Positions 8,711-17,715 of a DNA stretch of 64,000 nt are shown piece by piece. The notes beneath the pieces are model-generated. The model saw only the letters and a list, made by a program, of their open reading frames with translations, ran no database searches and was not told the DNA's origin. The DNA is from Lishizhenia tianjinensis (GTDB lineage: Bacteria; Bacteroidota; Bacteroidia; Flavobacteriales_D; Crocinitomicaceae), in contig NZ_FPAS01000005.1 of assembly GCF_900116425.1 (NCBI RefSeq), positions 62,001 through 126,000 on the forward strand, given 5' to 3'. How positions within the stretch are numbered: position 1 is the stretch's first letter; the number at the start of each line of letters is the position of its first letter. The translations under genes were made by a program, and so were the position numbers.

Positions 8711-9704
8711 AAAACGATTTATAACGAACAGTATTTTGGGTTTGGGTGCGCTCGGCCTTACTTCTGCTGTTCGCGTTAAATCAGAAGTTATTTCAGCAGA
8801 ACCATTAACTCCTCCAGCTTTAAAGAAAGGAGATACCATCGCAATTTTTGCTCCCGCTGGTGCTGTCTTTTCTCCCCAGCACATAGAGAAGTTAAAATTG
8901 GTATTACAACATCAAGGCTACCGGGTAAAGTTAGCCCCTAATTTATTGCAGAAAGTCGGTTATTTGGCAGGTTCAGATCAAGAAAGAATAGACACTTTTC
9001 ATGCACTCATTGCGGATAAAACAATCAAAGCTTTAATTGCTGTTAGAGGTGGCTGGGGATGCGCACGCATGATCCCGAAAATTGATCTTGGGTTAATCAA
9101 GCAGCATCCTAAGGTTATCATGGGTTATTCAGATTTAACCAGCCTTCTCAACTATATCACACAACAAACCGGAATCATCACCTATCATGGTCCTATGGCC
9201 TACTCCACGTGGAACGATTTTACACGAAAAGAATTTGCAGCAGCTTTGGTTAACCCTTCTTCACAACGTGTAAATTATCTCAGGGATAATGAAAGATACA
9301 GCAACCAAAAAGGTAAAGCTCAAGGTGTTCTCATGGGTGGAAATTTGAGCGTACTTGCAAGTATGTTGGGTACCTTTTATCAACCCAACTTTACAAACAA
9401 AATTCTCTTTTTAGAGGAAACCAACGAAGAACCTTATATCATAGATAGGTTACTTACGCAGCTCAGAGATGCTCATGTTTTTAAAGATATTTCGGGACTT
9501 ATTTTGGGTAAATTCAACAATTGTGTGGCTGAGTTCCCTGAAGAATCTCTTCCACTCACAGAAGTTTTTGATTATCATTTCCAAGATTTGGACATCCCTG
9601 TGTTTGGTTTTGCTAATTTTGGCCACGTTAAGGATAAATACATTTTAGACATAGGCAGAAATACTGAAATAAATACTGAAAATTTCAGTTTTAGCTTTCT
9701 GTAA
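8703..9704 (+). CDS. LD-carboxypeptidase, peptidase family S66
   Basis: The 333-residue protein resembles LdcA, which removes the terminal D-Ala from murein tetrapeptides during wall recycling. It has the S66 core IAVRGGWGCARMIPKID, the nucleophile in GYSD (Ser143), a Glu in LFLEETNEEP (about Glu238) and a His in FGHVKDKYILD (His308), in the family order. The N-terminus MNRKRFITNSILGLGALGL looks like an export signal with an RK pair that is only weakly Tat-like, so the enzyme may act in the periplasm; classical E. coli LdcA is cytoplasmic. Its start overlaps the upstream lipoprotein gene by 8 bases. Confidence 0.9.
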   Translation: MNRKRFITNSILGLGALGLTSAVRVKSEVISAEPLTPPALKKGDTIAIFAPAGAVFSPQHIEKLKLVLQHQGYRVKLAPNLLQKVGYLAGSDQERIDTFHALIADKTIKALIAVRGGWGCARMIPKIDLGLIKQHPKVIMGYSDLTSLLNYITQQTGIITYHGPMAYSTWNDFTRKEFAAALVNPSSQRVNYLRDNERYSNQKGKAQGVLMGGNLSVLASMLGTFYQPNFTNKILFLEETNEEPYIIDRLLTQLRDAHVFKDISGLILGKFNNCVAEFPEESLPLTEVFDYHFQDLDIPVFGFANFGHVKDKYILDIGRNTEINTENFSFSFL

Positions 9705-9736
9705 TATGCGTTTAAAGTTGTTAAAGTTAGCCCCTC

Positions 9737-10861
9737 GTGAAGAAAAAAAAGGCAATCGTTTCTGTTACCAATGATTTGTATACGGATCAACGCGTACATA
9801 AAGTCGCAACATTTTTACATGAAAATGGATACGATGTAACACTAGTTGGTCGTTTACTCCCTACTTCTAAGGCTCTTGATCGTGCCTATAAAACGCATAG
9901 AATGAAACTTTCATTTCACAAAGGAGCACTGTTCTATGCCAATTACAATTTGCGCCTCTTTTTCTACTTGTTGTTTCATAAGGCAGACGTCTTACTTAGC
10001 AATGATTTGGATACGCTATTGGCAAATTTTATGGCCAAACAATTCAAAAGGAAGTGTGAATTAGTCTATGATAGTCATGAATATTATACAGAAGTACCTG
10101 AATTAGTTGCACGACCAAAAATAAAGGCCGTATGGGAAGCTATAGAGGGTTTTATCTTTCCTAAACTCAACAAAATATATACAGTTAATCAATCCATTGC
10201 TGATAAATACAGTAAGAAGTACAACAAAGACTTGCACATTATAAGAAATATCTCTCCGCTTTGGAAGCCTAAAAACATTTTAAGCAAGGAAGAATTAGGA
10301 ATAGATGTTTCTAAAAAAATGATCATACTTCAGGGTGCGGGTATTAACATAGACAGAGGTGCTGAAGAGGCAGTAATGGCCATGAAGTACATAGAAAACA
10401 CTGTGCTCTATTTTGTTGGAAGTGGTGATATCATAGAAGATTTAAAAGACCTCGTTCAAAAAGAAAATTTAGAGGATAAAGTCGTGTTTAAAGGGAGAAG
10501 ACCTTATGATGAAATGATGAATTTCACCTACCATGCAGATCTCGGATTAACCCTTGATAAAGACACCAACCTCAACTATAAATTCTCTCTGCCGAACAAG
10601 GTTTTCGATTATATACATACCACTACGCCAATATTGGCTAGTAATGTAATAGAAGTTACAACGATCGTAAAAAATTACGAAGTTGGTGATGTTATAGACA
10701 ACCACCAACCTGAGCATATTGCTGAAAAGATCAAGTCTATCTTGGAAAACTCAGAAAAACATGCTGTCCTGTGCGAAAACTGTCGTAAAACAGCTCAAGT
10801 TTTAAACTGGGAAAGTGAATCTCAAAAATTGAAAGAAATCTATACACTACATGAAGCCTAA
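9737..10861 (+). CDS. Glycosyltransferase, GT-B fold (family 4-like)
   Basis: This 374-residue protein starts at a GTG. It has a two-domain GT-B layout: N-terminal acceptor half (VTNDLYTDQRVHKVATFL, VYDSHEYYTEVPEL) and C-terminal nucleotide-sugar half (ILQGAGINIDRGAEEAV, YFVGSGD, VVFKGRRPYDEM, LPNKVFDYIHTTTPIL). The glutamate of the usual EX7E motif is not clear. It probably builds a cell-surface polysaccharide or glycolipid; donor and acceptor are unknown. It overlaps the next glycosyltransferase gene by 11 bases, so both act in the same pathway or are cotranslated. Confidence 0.82.
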   Translation: MKKKKAIVSVTNDLYTDQRVHKVATFLHENGYDVTLVGRLLPTSKALDRAYKTHRMKLSFHKGALFYANYNLRLFFYLLFHKADVLLSNDLDTLLANFMAKQFKRKCELVYDSHEYYTEVPELVARPKIKAVWEAIEGFIFPKLNKIYTVNQSIADKYSKKYNKDLHIIRNISPLWKPKNILSKEELGIDVSKKMIILQGAGINIDRGAEEAVMAMKYIENTVLYFVGSGDIIEDLKDLVQKENLEDKVVFKGRRPYDEMMNFTYHADLGLTLDKDTNLNYKFSLPNKVFDYIHTTTPILASNVIEVTTIVKNYEVGDVIDNHQPEHIAEKIKSILENSEKHAVLCENCRKTAQVLNWESESQKLKEIYTLHEA

Positions 10862-11984
10862 AATTCATATTGTCTCTTTCGATGTTCCCTACCCTGCCGA
10901 TTACGGTGGTGTAATTGATGTGTATTACAGGTGCAAGGCATTGACAGATTTCGGTTATGAAGTCGTTTTACATTGCTTTGATTACGGAAGAGGAAGACCT
11001 AAGGAATTACTCGAAGTTGTAAGTGAAGTTCATTATTACAAACGCAAGTCAACTATACTTTCCTTATTTTCTAGACAACCTATGATAGTGTTTTCGCGCA
11101 AGAATAAGGACCTACTCAATAACTTAAAAAAAGATGATGCTCCCGTAATTTTTGAAGGTCAGCATTGTACCGCTTTCATAGATCATCCCGATTTAAAATC
11201 GCGTATTAAATTTATACGTTGTCACAATGTAGAAAGTGATTACTATCACCAACTCGCGGAAGTAGAAAACTCACTTTTTAAAAAAATATTCTTTCAAATT
11301 GAGGCAAGAAAATTAGGTCGACAGGAGGAGTTATTCCATTTTGCAGATGGACTATTTAGTGTTTCAGAAAAAGATCAAAAATACTTCGTAAACAAATACG
11401 GCAATAGTGAATTTTTAGCCGTTGCCAACCCTCTAAGTAGCGGAAAATACATTCCTCAGAAAAAGAAATATATACTGATGCATGGCAATTTATCTGTAAT
11501 GGAAAATGAGCATGCAGTAAGATGGGTGCTGGAACATGTAATACACTTGGTGGATCATAAATTAATTGTGGCTGGTAAGAATCCAAACGATGAATTTTTA
11601 CTCCTCCTTAAAAACCATCCACAAGTGGAAGTACATATTTCACCGAGCAATGAAATCCTCACCCAATTAATAGCCGAAGCACAGGTTAATTTGTTAATTA
11701 CCTTTCAGGCTACGGGTATTAAACACAAATTAATCAATGCCTTGAGTAACGGGGGACATATCATTGCCAATACCCCCATGTTGGAGGGAACAAAAATGGA
11801 TGAGTTTTGTTCTATAGCCAATACACCAGAAGAAATAAAAACTCAAATAGAAACATGCTTTTCCAAAGCCATTGATCTAGAAAGTATAGAAGAGCGTAGG
11901 TCTTATTTATCGGCACATTACGGACTCATGGCCCATGCCCAACAAATAAACGAGGCTATCGCTAAGAAAAAGAAAAGGGATTAG
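10851..11984 (+). CDS. Glycosyltransferase-like protein, GT-B fold
   Basis: The 377-residue protein begins MKPKIHIVSFDVPYPADYGG, a typical opening of bacterial GT-B transferases in sugar-polymer loci. The N-terminal half has IRCHNVESDYYHQLA, the C-terminal half YILMHGNLSVMENEHAVRWVL, HKLIVAGKNP and ATGIKHKLINALSNGGHIIANTPMLEG, which is the donor-binding region. It ends with a lysine-rich tail (AIAKKKKRD). It overlaps the upstream transferase by 11 bases. Sugar specificity cannot be read from the sequence. Confidence 0.78.
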   Translation: MKPKIHIVSFDVPYPADYGGVIDVYYRCKALTDFGYEVVLHCFDYGRGRPKELLEVVSEVHYYKRKSTILSLFSRQPMIVFSRKNKDLLNNLKKDDAPVIFEGQHCTAFIDHPDLKSRIKFIRCHNVESDYYHQLAEVENSLFKKIFFQIEARKLGRQEELFHFADGLFSVSEKDQKYFVNKYGNSEFLAVANPLSSGKYIPQKKKYILMHGNLSVMENEHAVRWVLEHVIHLVDHKLIVAGKNPNDEFLLLLKNHPQVEVHISPSNEILTQLIAEAQVNLLITFQATGIKHKLINALSNGGHIIANTPMLEGTKMDEFCSIANTPEEIKTQIETCFSKAIDLESIEERRSYLSAHYGLMAHAQQINEAIAKKKKRD

Positions 11985-11998
11985 AAAAAATATCCCTT
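11975..11998 (+). terminator. Weak hairpin at the glycosyltransferase stop codon
   Basis: AAGGGAT (11975-11981) pairs with ATCCCTT (11992-11998) across a loop that contains the TAG stop. It lacks a T tract, so it may be an attenuator or no signal at all. Confidence 0.25.
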
Positions 11999-12041
11999 AT
12001 AAAACAAGATATTTGTAGCACACAAGAGATAAAAATTAAAC

Positions 12042-13952
12042 ATGAAATATTGTAATTCACTCACAAAACGTACACGCTTTAAAACCAGAGAAGTTAAGAT
12101 AGGTAACTTGACTTTAGGAGGAGGTGCTCCTATCAGGATTCAAAGTATGACCACTGCAGACACCATGGACACGAAAGGTTCTGTTGAAGAATCTATACGC
12201 ATGATAGATGCAGGATGTGAATTAGTGAGACTTACCGCCCCTTCCAAAAAAGAAGCTGAAAACTTAGGCGTTATCAAGGCAGAATTACTTGCAAAAGGCT
12301 ATGATACCCCCTTGGTTGCCGACATTCATTTTACACCTAATGCTGCAGAAATTGCGGCAACAAAAATTGAAAAAGTTAGGGTGAATCCAGGGAATTATGC
12401 CGACAAGAAGAAGTTTGAAGAAATAGAATACAACGACGAAAGCTATCAAGCTGAATTAGAACGTATAGAAAAGAAGTTTACACCGCTCGTACTCTTGTGT
12501 AAGAAGGAAGGTACAGCTATGCGTATAGGTACTAATCACGGTTCTTTATCGGATAGAATTTTGAGTCGCTATGGAGATACTCCTGAAGGAATGGTGGAAT
12601 CAGCGATGGAATTCCTAAGAATTTGTAGAAAGCATGATTTTCATGAAATCGTAATTTCTATGAAAGCCAGCAATACTTTGGTTATGGTTCAAGCCTACCG
12701 TATGTTGGTTGCTGTTATGATGGAAGAAGGTATGAATTATCCTTTGCATTTAGGAGTTACAGAGGCTGGTGACGGTGAAGACGGAAGAATTAAAAGCGCC
12801 GTAGGAATTGGAGCACTTTTAGCCGACGGATTGGGAGATACGATTCGTGTTAGTTTAACAGAAGCGCCCGAATATGAAATACCGGTTGCACAAAAACTCG
12901 TAAACATTTACGAAGAAGAAAATAATGTGGACATCTCTGCAATAGATTCCTTAAAATATGATCCTTTTCACTACACAAGAAGAGATAGTATAGAACTTCA
13001 CAACATTGGACATAAACATGTACCCGTTGTTATTGGAGATTTACATACTACAGAAAATATTAAACCTTCTCACCTCTTTGGATTTGGTCATAACTACGCA
13101 GTAGAACTAGACAAATGGAACCAAAAAGATTTGGCTGCCGACTACATCTATGTAGGACAACAACAGGTAGATTTTGAAACACCTGGTTATTTAGGAATCA
13201 TCTGTGATTTAGATAATTACACAAAAAATTACGCTAACAAAGATCATTTCTTTCCTTTACACACCTCACCTGAAACGCTTTCCCAAACAAATGCAAAAAT
13301 CAACTTTTTAAAGATAAACGTAAATCAATATGACTTTAAACTAATTGATTTACCAAAGAACACCGTACTCATTGCTGAAACAGAAGGAAGCTTTACCCAG
13401 TCTTTTAGAAAATTCTTCAATACGCTGGTTATAGAAAATATTGAAACTCCAGTAATATTGAATTTAAAGCTAAATACAAGCGATTTAGAGCACTATCAAC
13501 TAGAAAGTGGAGCAATGGCAGGTTCTGTGCTAATTGACGGCTTTGGTGATGGTTTATTTATCCAAAATGAACAACACCTACCCCATTTAGCCACTACAAG
13601 TACTGCTTTTGGTATACTTCAAGCTACACGTACACGTATTTCTCGAACAGAGTACATTTCTTGTCCTTCTTGTGGTAGAACACTTTTCGATTTACAAGAA
13701 ACTACTGCTAAGATTAGAAAAAGCACGTCTCATTTGAAAGGTGTTAAAATCGGTATTATGGGTTGTATCGTAAACGGTCCTGGAGAAATGGCCGATGCGG
13801 ATTATGGTTATGTGGGAACGGGACCAGGAAAAATTAATCTTTACAAAGAGAAAGAAGTGATCAAAAGAAATGTTCCGGAAGAAGAGGCGGTAGATGCTTT
13901 GATAGATCTCATTAAGAGCTATGGTGACTGGAATGAAGTTTCTTCACAATAA
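12042..13952 (+). CDS. ispG: 4-hydroxy-3-methylbut-2-enyl diphosphate synthase (IspG/GcpE)
   Basis: IspG converts methylerythritol cyclodiphosphate to HMBPP in the MEP isoprenoid pathway using a 4Fe-4S cluster. The N-terminal TIM barrel is clear (IRIQSMTTADTMDT, VRLTAPSKKEA, PLVADIHFTP, VRVNPGN, MRIGTNHGSLSDRIL). The C-terminal cluster domain has SCPSCGRT and MGCIVNGPGE, giving ligands Cys541, Cys544, Cys575 and Glu582. At 636 residues it is the long form with a central insert (about 330-520) known in Bacteroidota and plants, not the roughly 370-residue E. coli form. A promoter probably lies in the 57 bases upstream. Confidence 0.96.
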   Translation: MKYCNSLTKRTRFKTREVKIGNLTLGGGAPIRIQSMTTADTMDTKGSVEESIRMIDAGCELVRLTAPSKKEAENLGVIKAELLAKGYDTPLVADIHFTPNAAEIAATKIEKVRVNPGNYADKKKFEEIEYNDESYQAELERIEKKFTPLVLLCKKEGTAMRIGTNHGSLSDRILSRYGDTPEGMVESAMEFLRICRKHDFHEIVISMKASNTLVMVQAYRMLVAVMMEEGMNYPLHLGVTEAGDGEDGRIKSAVGIGALLADGLGDTIRVSLTEAPEYEIPVAQKLVNIYEEENNVDISAIDSLKYDPFHYTRRDSIELHNIGHKHVPVVIGDLHTTENIKPSHLFGFGHNYAVELDKWNQKDLAADYIYVGQQQVDFETPGYLGIICDLDNYTKNYANKDHFFPLHTSPETLSQTNAKINFLKINVNQYDFKLIDLPKNTVLIAETEGSFTQSFRKFFNTLVIENIETPVILNLKLNTSDLEHYQLESGAMAGSVLIDGFGDGLFIQNEQHLPHLATTSTAFGILQATRTRISRTEYISCPSCGRTLFDLQETTAKIRKSTSHLKGVKIGIMGCIVNGPGEMADADYGYVGTGPGKINLYKEKEVIKRNVPEEEAVDALIDLIKSYGDWNEVSSQ

Positions 13953-14052
13953 GTTGATAATTTCACAAAACCTTCTCAAAATCACCTAAAATTCGCTTCG
14001 GAATACTCCACGAACACAACTCTCCTAAGGTGTTTCCCTTACAGACACAAAA

Positions 14053-14073
14053 AAAGGCCCTAAATGGGCCTTT
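14053..14073. terminator. Bidirectional terminator after ispG
   Basis: AAAGGCCC-TAAAT-GGGCCTTT forms an 8-bp stem. An A run on the left and T/A-rich bases on the right suit termination of both the plus-strand ispG and the minus-strand methyltransferase gene. Confidence 0.85.
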
Positions 14074-14097
14074 ATACGTTAAAATAGCTTCTATTTC

Positions 14098-14985
14098 CTA
14101 GTCATCATGTCGTAAAACATACACTTGACTACTAAATCCACCTTTTTTCGATCTCAAATTAGAAAGCAAACCGATAATGGCCGCTTTTATAATATTTCCT
14201 CCTTTATACTTTTCAGAAAGCATGGATACATAAAATGAATCAAACTTCATTGGTAACACCTTACACAATTTGATATCATTTAAACAAAACAATTTATCAA
14301 TGTCCTTCTTCTTAAAATGGTACAAGTGACGTGGAACATCATAAGCTGCCCAATACTCTTTGTAATATTCAGCATCATAACTCGCCATATTCGGTACCGC
14401 TACAAAAAGCACTCCCCCTGGTTTTAAAATACGTTTGATTTCTTGAATATCTTTTTGAAGATCGTAAACATGTTCTAAAACATGCCACATAGTAATTACG
14501 TCAGCACTATTATCCTCTAACTTGTATAAATCCGTTTGGGGATGCAACTCTATACCATGCTCTCGCTTACAAAAGGCTCTTGCATCAGCATCAGGTTCTA
14601 TACCAGTAACCGTGTAACCACTGTTTTCAGCAACCTTTAAAAAGTGTCCAGTTCCAGCACCAATATCCAACAAATGTTTTCCATCGGTTTCACTTGCCAA
14701 CCAACGCAATTTTTGACGAAGCGTTTTCACTCTTACCTTGTTGTAAAGAAAATTAACGATTCCTTTATTCGAACTTGAGTGAGATATATACTCTTCAGAC
14801 TTATAGTAAGGACCTATATTTTCCTTGCTCGGTATGGGATTGGTAAAATGAAATTTACAATCATCACATTCTACTATCACAAAGTCTTCCTTTGTAATCA
14901 TGTGATCTTTCACATCCATAAAATGGGTAAATTCAGTTTTACCACATACCGGACATTCTTCTCTATGCATCAAATCTTGTTTCAC
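14098..14985 (-). CDS. SAM-dependent methyltransferase with N-terminal zinc-ribbon-like motif
   Basis: The 295-residue protein starts with two CxxC pairs (ECPVCGKTEF and VECDDCKFHF), probably a zinc ribbon. A class I methyltransferase fold follows: motif I LLDIGAGTGHFL, acidic GIEPDADA, motif IV-like VITMWHVLEHVYD and ILKPGGVLFVAVPN. The family often acts on sugars or surface lipids; the substrate is unknown. The listed start is GTG at 14985, inside a parS palindrome; an ATG at 14970 is an equal alternative and loses only five residues. It is the last gene of the minus-strand operon, 7 bases after mnmG. Confidence 0.82.
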   Translation of the reverse strand: MKQDLMHREECPVCGKTEFTHFMDVKDHMITKEDFVIVECDDCKFHFTNPIPSKENIGPYYKSEEYISHSSSNKGIVNFLYNKVRVKTLRQKLRWLASETDGKHLLDIGAGTGHFLKVAENSGYTVTGIEPDADARAFCKREHGIELHPQTDLYKLEDNSADVITMWHVLEHVYDLQKDIQEIKRILKPGGVLFVAVPNMASYDAEYYKEYWAAYDVPRHLYHFKKKDIDKLFCLNDIKLCKVLPMKFDSFYVSMLSEKYKGGNIIKAAIIGLLSNLRSKKGGFSSQVYVLRHDD

Positions 14986-14993
14986 GTGAAACT
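14978..14993. promoter_or_regulatory. parS-like site 1 (15/16)
   Basis: TGTTTCACGTGAAACT matches the conserved bacterial parS centromere palindrome TGTTTCACGTGAAACA at 15 of 16 positions. ParB/Spo0J binds this sequence to load onto DNA for chromosome segregation. It lies on the mnmG stop codon and the GTG start of the methyltransferase gene. Confidence 0.85.
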
Positions 14994-16866
14994 ATCTTCC
15001 TAAATAAATTAACAAAACGGAAATATCACTTGGTGATACACCGCTTATCCTACTGGCTTGTCCAATAGTTGAAGGCCTAATATCGTTTAATTTTTCGACT
15101 GCTTCTGAACTTAAAGATCCCATTTTTGAAAAATCAACATCATCCGGAATTTTCACACTATCCAAACGACCCAATTTCTTAACAGTATCCTCTTCTCGTT
15201 GGATGTAACCTTCGTATTTCATTTGAATTTCCGTTTGCTCTAAAATATCCTCATGAACATCCAACAATACATCCACTGCTTCTTTCAAATCTGTATTCAC
15301 ATCTATCAATTCAGACAACTTCAATTGTGGTCGAGCAACTAAAGAATCAATCTTTACTTGTTGTTTTAAGATGCTACTCCCTTTCTCCTCCAATAAAGGA
15401 TTAATTTCCTCAGGTGTAACACTTGTCTTATTCAACAACGCTTTCAATTTCGCTGTACCTGAATTTTTCTCATTAACTCTTTTTAAAGCCTCATCAGACG
15501 CCAAACCTATGGCATGACCTAAAGGCGTTAAACGAATATCTGCATTATCTTGACGCAACAAGATTCTATATTCAGCACGAGAAGTAAACATACGGTACGG
15601 CTCCTTCGTTCCTTTCGTAATCAAATCATCTATCAAAACTCCGATGTAAGCATCCGATCTACTCAGTATAAAATCACCCTTACCTAAGGCATGATTCGCT
15701 GCATTAATACCTGCCATTAAACCTTGACAAGCTGCTTCTTCATAACCTGTAGTACCATTAATTTGTCCCGCAAAGAATAAACCTTCAACCAACTTAGTTT
15801 CCAAGGTATGTTTCAATTGTGTCGGTGGAAAGTAATCGTACTCTATTGCATAACCGGGTCTAAACATTTTCACATTTTCGAAACCAGGAATAGTTGTCAT
15901 AGCTTGATACTGCACTTCCTCTGGTAAAGACGTACTAAAACCATTTACATAGATTTCAACGGTATTCCATCCCTCTGGCTCCACAAAGATTTGATGTCTA
16001 TCACGTTCTGCAAAACGATTAATCTTATCCTCTATTGAAGGACAATATCTTGGTCCCGAACTTTTGATTGCACCATTAAACATGGGTGAACGATCAAAAC
16101 CAGAACGTAACAATTCGTGAGTATCTGGATTCGTATAAGTAATATGACAAGGACGTTGGGTTAACAAAGCCTTGCTTTTTGGATCGAAACTAAACTTACC
16201 TTGTATATCATCACCCGGTTGAACTTCCATTTTAGAATAATCTAAAGAACGACCGTCTACTCGCGGCGGTGTTCCCGTTTTCATTCGACCTGCTTCAAAA
16301 CCTAAATCAATCAAACATTCTGTCATACCCGTAGCAGCTCGTTCACCTGCACGACCACCACCAAATTGTTTTTCACCCAGGTGAATCAATCCATTTAAAA
16401 AAGTACCATTCGTCAAAACAACTTTCTTGGCTTTAATCTCCACACCAATACTCGTTCTAACTCCCGTTACTTTTCCATTCTTAACCACTAATTCCGTGGC
16501 CATATCTTGCCAAAAATCCACATTCGGATTTCTTTCCAACAACAAACGCCACTCTTCAGCAAAACGCATTCTATCATTTTGCGTTCTTGGAGACCACATA
16601 GCAGGACCTTTCGAACGATTCAACATACGGAACTGTATAGCACTAGCATCAGAAACCAATCCTGAACCTCCCCCTAAAGCGTCAATCTCTCTCACAATTT
16701 GCCCTTTTGCAACTCCACCCATAGCAGGGTTACAACTCATTTGAGCAATTGTATTCATATTCATCGTAATCAAAAGCACACTCGCACCGATTTTTCCGGC
16801 GGCATTCGCCGCCTCACAACCTGCGTGACCTGCACCCACTACTACAACATCGTATTCTTTTATCAT
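14992..16866 (-). CDS. mnmG: tRNA uridine-5-carboxymethylaminomethyl modification enzyme MnmG (GidA)
   Basis: MnmG with MnmE modifies the wobble uridine (U34) of certain tRNAs using FAD. The product, about 624 residues from the ATG at 16866, has the FAD dinucleotide-binding motif VVVGAGHAGCEAANAAG, the signatures QMSCNPAMGGVAKGQ and GRAGERAATGMTECL, GLFFAGQINGTTGYEEAA and the helical C-terminal MnmE-binding domain. An in-frame start at 16902 would add 12 residues encoded by a parS site, so 16866 is preferred. It lies downstream of ybeY with 20 bases between. Confidence 0.96.
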   Translation of the reverse strand: MIKEYDVVVVGAGHAGCEAANAAGKIGASVLLITMNMNTIAQMSCNPAMGGVAKGQIVREIDALGGGSGLVSDASAIQFRMLNRSKGPAMWSPRTQNDRMRFAEEWRLLLERNPNVDFWQDMATELVVKNGKVTGVRTSIGVEIKAKKVVLTNGTFLNGLIHLGEKQFGGGRAGERAATGMTECLIDLGFEAGRMKTGTPPRVDGRSLDYSKMEVQPGDDIQGKFSFDPKSKALLTQRPCHITYTNPDTHELLRSGFDRSPMFNGAIKSSGPRYCPSIEDKINRFAERDRHQIFVEPEGWNTVEIYVNGFSTSLPEEVQYQAMTTIPGFENVKMFRPGYAIEYDYFPPTQLKHTLETKLVEGLFFAGQINGTTGYEEAACQGLMAGINAANHALGKGDFILSRSDAYIGVLIDDLITKGTKEPYRMFTSRAEYRILLRQDNADIRLTPLGHAIGLASDEALKRVNEKNSGTAKLKALLNKTSVTPEEINPLLEEKGSSILKQQVKIDSLVARPQLKLSELIDVNTDLKEAVDVLLDVHEDILEQTEIQMKYEGYIQREEDTVKKLGRLDSVKIPDDVDFSKMGSLSSEAVEKLNDIRPSTIGQASRISGVSPSDISVLLIYLGR

Positions 16867-16872
16867 AACAAA

Positions 16873-16888
16873 TGTTTCACGTGAAACT
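16873..16888. promoter_or_regulatory. parS-like site 2 (15/16)
   Basis: TGTTTCACGTGAAACT is identical to site 1. It sits in the 20-base gap between the ybeY stop (its TAG overlaps the site) and the mnmG start. Confidence 0.85.
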
Positions 16889-17300
16889 ATTTCAGCATAC
16901 AAAGGTACACATCTTCTTTTTCACGCATAAGCTTTTCTTCACTCTCTGACTTGTCACCATAACCACATAAATGCAAAACACCATGCACAACCACTCTGTG
17001 TAACTCTGTTTCACGTGAAACATTTTGTACAACAGCATTGTCCTGCACCCTATCCCAACTGATAAATAAGTCACCAGTTATTTTGTCATCTTCACAGTAA
17101 TCAAAGGTGATTATGTCTGTATAATAATCATGATTCAAGAACTCGACATTCTTTTCTAACAACCACTCATCACTACCAAAAACAAGGTTTACTTCATCAA
17201 GTTGTTTACCTTCTGCTTGACATACTTTCGTAAGCCATGAAACAAAAAATTCCGAATCTAAATTCGGAATCTCTACATCTTCAAAAAATATATTAATCAT
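16887..17300 (-). CDS. ybeY: Endoribonuclease YbeY (16S rRNA maturation)
   Basis: The 137-residue protein has the YbeY order: VNLVFGSDEWLLEKNVEFLNHDYYTDIITFDY, then GDLFISWDRV, then the metal site HRVVVHGVLHLCGYGDKSESEE. The family motif HGxLHLxGYDH keeps its first two histidines, but the third position is not histidine (GYGDK). In Bacteroidota a KDK-type variant is common, so this may be lineage-normal. YbeY acts in 16S rRNA 3' end maturation and ribosome quality control. It lies 1 base after the ATPase gene and contains a perfect parS palindrome in its coding sequence. Confidence 0.93.
   Translation of the reverse strand: MINIFFEDVEIPNLDSEFFVSWLTKVCQAEGKQLDEVNLVFGSDEWLLEKNVEFLNHDYYTDIITFDYCEDDKITGDLFISWDRVQDNAVVQNVSRETELHRVVVHGVLHLCGYGDKSESEEKLMREKEDVYLCMLK
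17007..17022. promoter_or_regulatory. parS site 3 (perfect 16/16)
   Basis: TGTTTCACGTGAAACA is a perfect 16-bp palindrome equal to the parS consensus. It lies inside ybeY, where the minus strand encodes VSRET. Confidence 0.92.
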
Positions 17301-17301
17301 C

Positions 17302-17715
17302 TTAAAGCTTAAAACTTAAGGTAACTAAGGCACCATTTTCTTCAAAAGCCACATCATCTGCCAAGCTCTTCATTAAAAACACGCCACGACCATTTTCTTT
17401 CTCTAGATTCTCTGGAGCAGTTGGATCAGGTAAATTATTATAATCAAAACCAGCTCCAGCATCCTTAATTGACAGTTTAATAAACTCGTCCTCATTAAAG
17501 GCTTTCACCTTTACTTTTAACGATGCATCACCACCATTACCATGTTGTACTGCATTATTAAAAGCCTCCGTCACAGCAATCAAAACATTACCATAACTTT
17601 CATCACGCACATCCATTTCAAGACATACTTCATCTACAAAAGCTTCTACTCTTGTTAAATTATCTATCGTTGAATCAACCTCAATTGATTTTACAAATTC
17701 TCTTACGTCCGCCAT
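17302..17715 (-). CDS. Anti-sigma-factor-like ATP-binding protein (RsbW/SpoIIAB type)
   Basis: The 137-residue protein is a stand-alone GHKL ATPase domain: N box VTEAFNNAVQHGN, G1 box IKDAGAGFD and G2-like ENGRGVFLMKSLAD. These match serine-kinase anti-sigma factors of the RsbW/SpoIIAB group. In Bacteroidota this gene regularly lies between a DUF4175 gene and ybeY; no cognate anti-anti-sigma gene is visible nearby, so its target is unknown. The start touches the DUF4175 stop (one-base overlap at 17715) and the stop is 1 base from the ybeY start. Confidence 0.88.
   Translation of the reverse strand: MADVREFVKSIEVDSTIDNLTRVEAFVDEVCLEMDVRDESYGNVLIAVTEAFNNAVQHGNGGDASLKVKVKAFNEDEFIKLSIKDAGAGFDYNNLPDPTAPENLEKENGRGVFLMKSLADDVAFEENGALVTLSFKL

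Noticed and set aside
9202-9215. CTCCACGTGGAAC as another parS
   Set aside because: It shares only the CACGTG core; the flanking TTT/AAA arms of parS are missing.
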